From NCBI GenBank assembly GCA_030428385.1, contig JAUIDY010000041.1, positions 1 through 46,390 of the forward strand: a DNA stretch of 46,390 bases. The letters are read 5' to 3'. The notes under the pieces are model-generated. The model made no database searches, had not been told where the DNA came from, and saw only the letters and a program-made list of their open reading frames with translations. Positions 44,181 through 46,390 of the stretch are shown piece after piece (the first letter of the stretch is position 1; every line of letters starts with the position of its first letter). The position numbers were made by a program, and so were the translations under genes. The DNA is from Rhodothermia bacterium. GTDB lineage: Bacteria > Bacteroidota > Rhodothermia > Rhodothermales > JAAAOL01.

Positions 44181-45338
44181 ATGCGCGATTATTACGACAT
44201 TCTGGGGGTTGCTCGTGAGGCGTCGCCGGACGAAATAAAGAAGGCGTACCGCAAGCTCGCCCTGAAGTATCACCCGGATCGTAACCCGGACAATGCTGAG
44301 GCGGAGACCAAATTTAAGGAAGCAGCCGAAGCCTACGATGTGCTCTCGAATCCTGACAAGCGGGCGCGCTACGACCGTTTTGGACACGCCGGAGTGCGGG
44401 GTAACGGCGGGGGTGCCGGCTTTCACGATGTCAACGACATCTTCAGCGCCTTCAGCGACATCTTTGGCGGGGGCGCAGGCGGCAGCATCTTCGATGAGTT
44501 TTTTGGCGGCGGCCGGGGTCGCAGCCCGCGTCAGGCCCGCACAGGCGGCGACCTGCGCATCCAACTCCCGCTCACCCTCGAAGAAATTGCCGAAGGGGTA
44601 GAGAAAAAAATCAAGGTGCGGAAGGATGTGGTGTGTGAGGCGTGTAGTGGCACTGGGGCTGAAAATGGTACGCCCGACCTGGAGCGTTGCGAAACATGTG
44701 GTGGGGCAGGAGAAGTACGCCAGGTGTCGCGTTCGGTGTTTGGCCAAATCGTTAACGTGCGGGTGTGCCCGACCTGCCGGGGCGAAGGCCAACGGCTTAA
44801 AAACCCTGATCCTGTCTGTGGCGGCACTGGGCGGGTGAAAGGCGAAGAAACCATCACCATTCCCGTGCCACCAGGCGCGATGGAGGGCAATTACATCTCG
44901 ATCCGAGGTGGCGGCAACGCGGGAATCCGCAAAGGCCCGGCCGGCGATTTGCGGGTGGAGATTGAAGAAGTGCCCCACGAAGATTTTACGCGTGAAGGGC
45001 TGGATATTTTCTACGATTGTTTTATCTCGTTCCCCGACGCCGCGTTGGGGACCGAAGTGGAGGTGCCCACCCTTAAAGGCCGAGCCCGGCTCCAGATCGA
45101 CGCAGGTATCCAGTCGAGTAAAATTCTTCGGATGCGGGGGCGTGGCTTGCCAGAATTACAAACCACGCGCCGGGGAGATCAGATGGTGCGGGTACATGTA
45201 TGGACACCGCAGCACGTCACCCCCAAGGAACGCGAAATGCTCGAAACGTTGCGCGAATCCGACTCGTTCAAACCCAAGCCACAGGCCAGAGAGGAACGCA
45301 AATCGTTCTTTAGCCGGGTGAAAGACGTGTTCTCATAA
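44181..45338 (+). CDS. dnaJ: Chaperone protein DnaJ (type A) with altered zinc-centre residue
   Basis: The 385-residue DnaK cochaperone has a J domain with HPD at 31-33, a Gly/Phe-rich region (about 70-115) and a zinc domain, and substrate-binding domains follow. The zinc motifs are Cys152/Cys155, Cys170/Cys173, Cys196/Cys199 and a fourth in which the first Cys is replaced: [10 protein letters not shown], with Asp210 and Cys213. In E. coli the first and fourth motifs form zinc centre I, so this protein would bind zinc there through three Cys and possibly Asp. The frame is intact around the change, arguing against a frameshift. It ends the hrcA-grpE-dnaJ cluster. Cytosolic. Confidence 0.95.
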   Translation: MRDYYDILGVAREASPDEIKKAYRKLALKYHPDRNPDNAEAETKFKEAAEAYDVLSNPDKRARYDRFGHAGVRGNGGGAGFHDVNDIFSAFSDIFGGGAGGSIFDEFFGGGRGRSPRQARTGGDLRIQLPLTLEEIAEGVEKKIKVRKDVVCEACSGTGAENGTPDLERCETCGGAGEVRQVSRSVFGQIVNVRVCPTCRGEGQRLKNPDPVCGGTGRVKGEETITIPVPPGAMEGNYISIRGGGNAGIRKGPAGDLRVEIEEVPHEDFTREGLDIFYDCFISFPDAALGTEVEVPTLKGRARLQIDAGIQSSKILRMRGRGLPELQTTRRGDQMVRVHVWTPQHVTPKEREMLETLRESDSFKPKPQAREERKSFFSRVKDVFS

Positions 45339-45441
45339 GGGGCGAAACGCCGTCCTGCTGAAACCACGAGGCACGTCTCCGGTACGAGGCGTGCCTTTTT
45401 TACGAAGTTCGCTCCCCACCAAGGCCGCCGTTTGCAAGCCC

Positions 45442-45990
45442 ATGCGACAAATCATCGACGGAGAAGACCTGCGTGCTGTGATGCGCCATGTGCCGTCGCC
45501 CGTGACGGTGGTGACGGCCCTGCGGGAGGGCCAGGTCCGGGGGGTTACCATTGGGTCGTTTACCAGTGTCTCGTTGGATCCACCGCTGATCTCCTTTAAC
45601 CTTGAGAAAGCCTCGCAGATGCATGGCTTTTTGAAAGAGGCTCTCCGGTTTAATGTGCATGTGTTGGCCAATGATCAGGCGCATCTGTCGGCCCATTTCG
45701 CGACACCCGATCTGACCAGCGAGGCCCAGTTTAAAGGCGTGGCATTCGATGTAGACGCACACCATGTGCCCATGCTGCAAGAGGTATTGGCCGTGCTTCA
45801 GTGTACTTCTTATGCCTTTTACGATGCGGGCGACCACTCGCTGGTATTGGGGCACGTCCGAGGCGTGGCGGTTGATGACAGCAAGGAGCCGCTGCTCTAC
45901 GTCAACCGGGCCTATATGTCGGTGGGCGAAGCCGTAACCTTGCGCAGCCTGTTTTCGCCAATGAACCGGCTGTCGAGCAAGTCACCATAA
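45442..45990 (+). CDS. Flavin reductase-like (FMN-binding split barrel) protein
   Basis: The 182-residue protein fits the flavin reductase-like family: RHVPSPVTVVTAL near 13-25, GVTIGSFTSVSLDPPLISFNL near 34-54, FNVHVLAND near 69-77 and GDHSLVLGHV near 131-140. Such proteins reduce FMN or FAD with NAD(P)H, often for a partner monooxygenase. No monooxygenase is nearby. The ATG at 45442 is used; the frame opens at 45391 without similarity there. Its last 79 bases overlap the convergent TIGR02757 gene. Confidence 0.87.
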   Translation: MRQIIDGEDLRAVMRHVPSPVTVVTALREGQVRGVTIGSFTSVSLDPPLISFNLEKASQMHGFLKEALRFNVHVLANDQAHLSAHFATPDLTSEAQFKGVAFDVDAHHVPMLQEVLAVLQCTSYAFYDAGDHSLVLGHVRGVAVDDSKEPLLYVNRAYMSVGEAVTLRSLFSPMNRLSSKSP

Positions 45991-46390
45991 GCGCCTACGC
46001 CGAATAACGCGAAGTCGTACCGCGCGGGATCTTCGGGGCTCAGCATCTGGCATCGCGCCGTGAGTTCAAGGGCCGCTTTCCAGTCGTCCTGCGTGCGATC
46101 CAGAAGGCCCAGCGCCCGTGCCTGTCGGCCTGAATGCACATCGAGCGGCAAAACCAACTGCGCAGGTTGAATCATCGTCCAGATGCCAAGGTCTACCGGG
46201 CCAGGGCGCACCATCCAGCGCAGGTACATGGCGAGGCGTTTGCAGGCGCTTCCTGCCTGGGGGCGGGCCAGGTGTTTGCGCAGCCGCTGCGGCGTTCCGG
46301 GTTGGTCTAGCATCGCTTCGCTGAAGCCCTGAATGGCAGCGCCTACGTGGGTGTCTGTTGGCTGCATGTGCCGTGCAAACAGCCGCTCGA
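45912..46390 (-). CDS. TIGR02757 family (DUF2400) protein, C-terminal part (5' end outside window)
   Basis: The frame is open to the right edge and continues beyond an internal ATG at 46367, with ERLFARHMQPT reading in, so the start lies outside. About 158 residues are visible. GSACKRLAMYLRWMVRPGPVDLGIW, cut here into GSACKRLAMYLRWM and VDLGIW, then IQPAQLVLPLDVHSGRQARALG and EDPARYDFALFGVG, match the TIGR02757 family. Members resemble helix-hairpin-helix DNA glycosylases, but no reaction is proven. The last 25 or so codons overlap the end of the flavin reductase gene on the other strand. Confidence 0.88.
   Translation of the reverse strand, partial: ERLFARHMQPTDTHVGAAIQGFSEAMLDQPGTPQRLRKHLARPQAGSACKRLAMYLRWMVRPGPVDLGIWTMIQPAQLVLPLDVHSGRQARALGLLDRTQDDWKAALELTARCQMLSPEDPARYDFALFGVGAYGDLLDSRFIGENRLRKVTASPTDI

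Overview
The window comes from a moderately GC-rich bacterium of the Bacteroidota/Rhodothermota lineage, most like a Rhodothermia member (inference). The pointers are a type IX secretion C-terminal sorting domain, candidate promoters of the TTG-N19/20-TAnnTTTG type, weak use of Shine-Dalgarno sites, a PadR-controlled array of FtsX-like orphan permeases with a soluble prefix domain, and a lipoprotein HiPIP.

Layout. 1-5951: the end of one FtsX/MacB-like permease, a PadR repressor with a palindromic operator candidate, and two more permease paralogs that share an exact 87-bp segment. 6049-7678: an FHA protein and a lipoprotein alpha/beta hydrolase. 7733-12073 (minus): a tight operon of a DUF1080 protein, a divergent NRAMP-fold transporter and the three 5-oxoprolinase subunits PxpA, PxpB and PxpC. 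12545-15713: tRNA-Ala(CGC) with its terminator, then aconitase A. 15886-18667: two Roadblock/LC7-like proteins flanking a ParA/MinD-like protein with a degenerate P-loop, with a roughly 1-kb stretch of unexplained DNA in between. 18654-21055: an RsmB-type RNA methyltransferase facing away from clpX. 21062-23134 (minus): an ECF sigma factor, a putative anti-sigma factor with a YCII-like outer domain, and a secreted VOC protein. 23343-32983: an envelope block with YihY/BrkB, a TamA-like Omp85 protein, a 1734-residue TamB-like protein, and an MlaE-type permease. 33192-39809: a T9SS cargo protein, a CBS protein, a palindromic interspersed repeat, formate-THF ligase, a Tat-lipoprotein HiPIP, SppA and a DUF2231-like membrane protein. 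40062-41999: a secreted, extremely Arg-rich repeat protein with an acidic Tyr-rich tail. 42288-45338: hrcA-grpE-dnaJ. 45442-46390: a flavin reductase-like protein converging on a truncated TIGR02757-family gene.

The genes fall into several functional units. The pxp operon would import and open 5-oxoproline to glutamate. The YihY/TamA/TamB/MlaE block points to outer-membrane assembly and lipid transport. hrcA-grpE-dnaJ is a chaperone operon without dnaK. The most unusual unit is the Roadblock / pseudo-ParA / Roadblock module and the region inside it, for which I know no described system. The YCII anti-sigma fusion, the ligand-less NRAMP in the pxp operon and the Arg-rich secreted protein also merit a second look.
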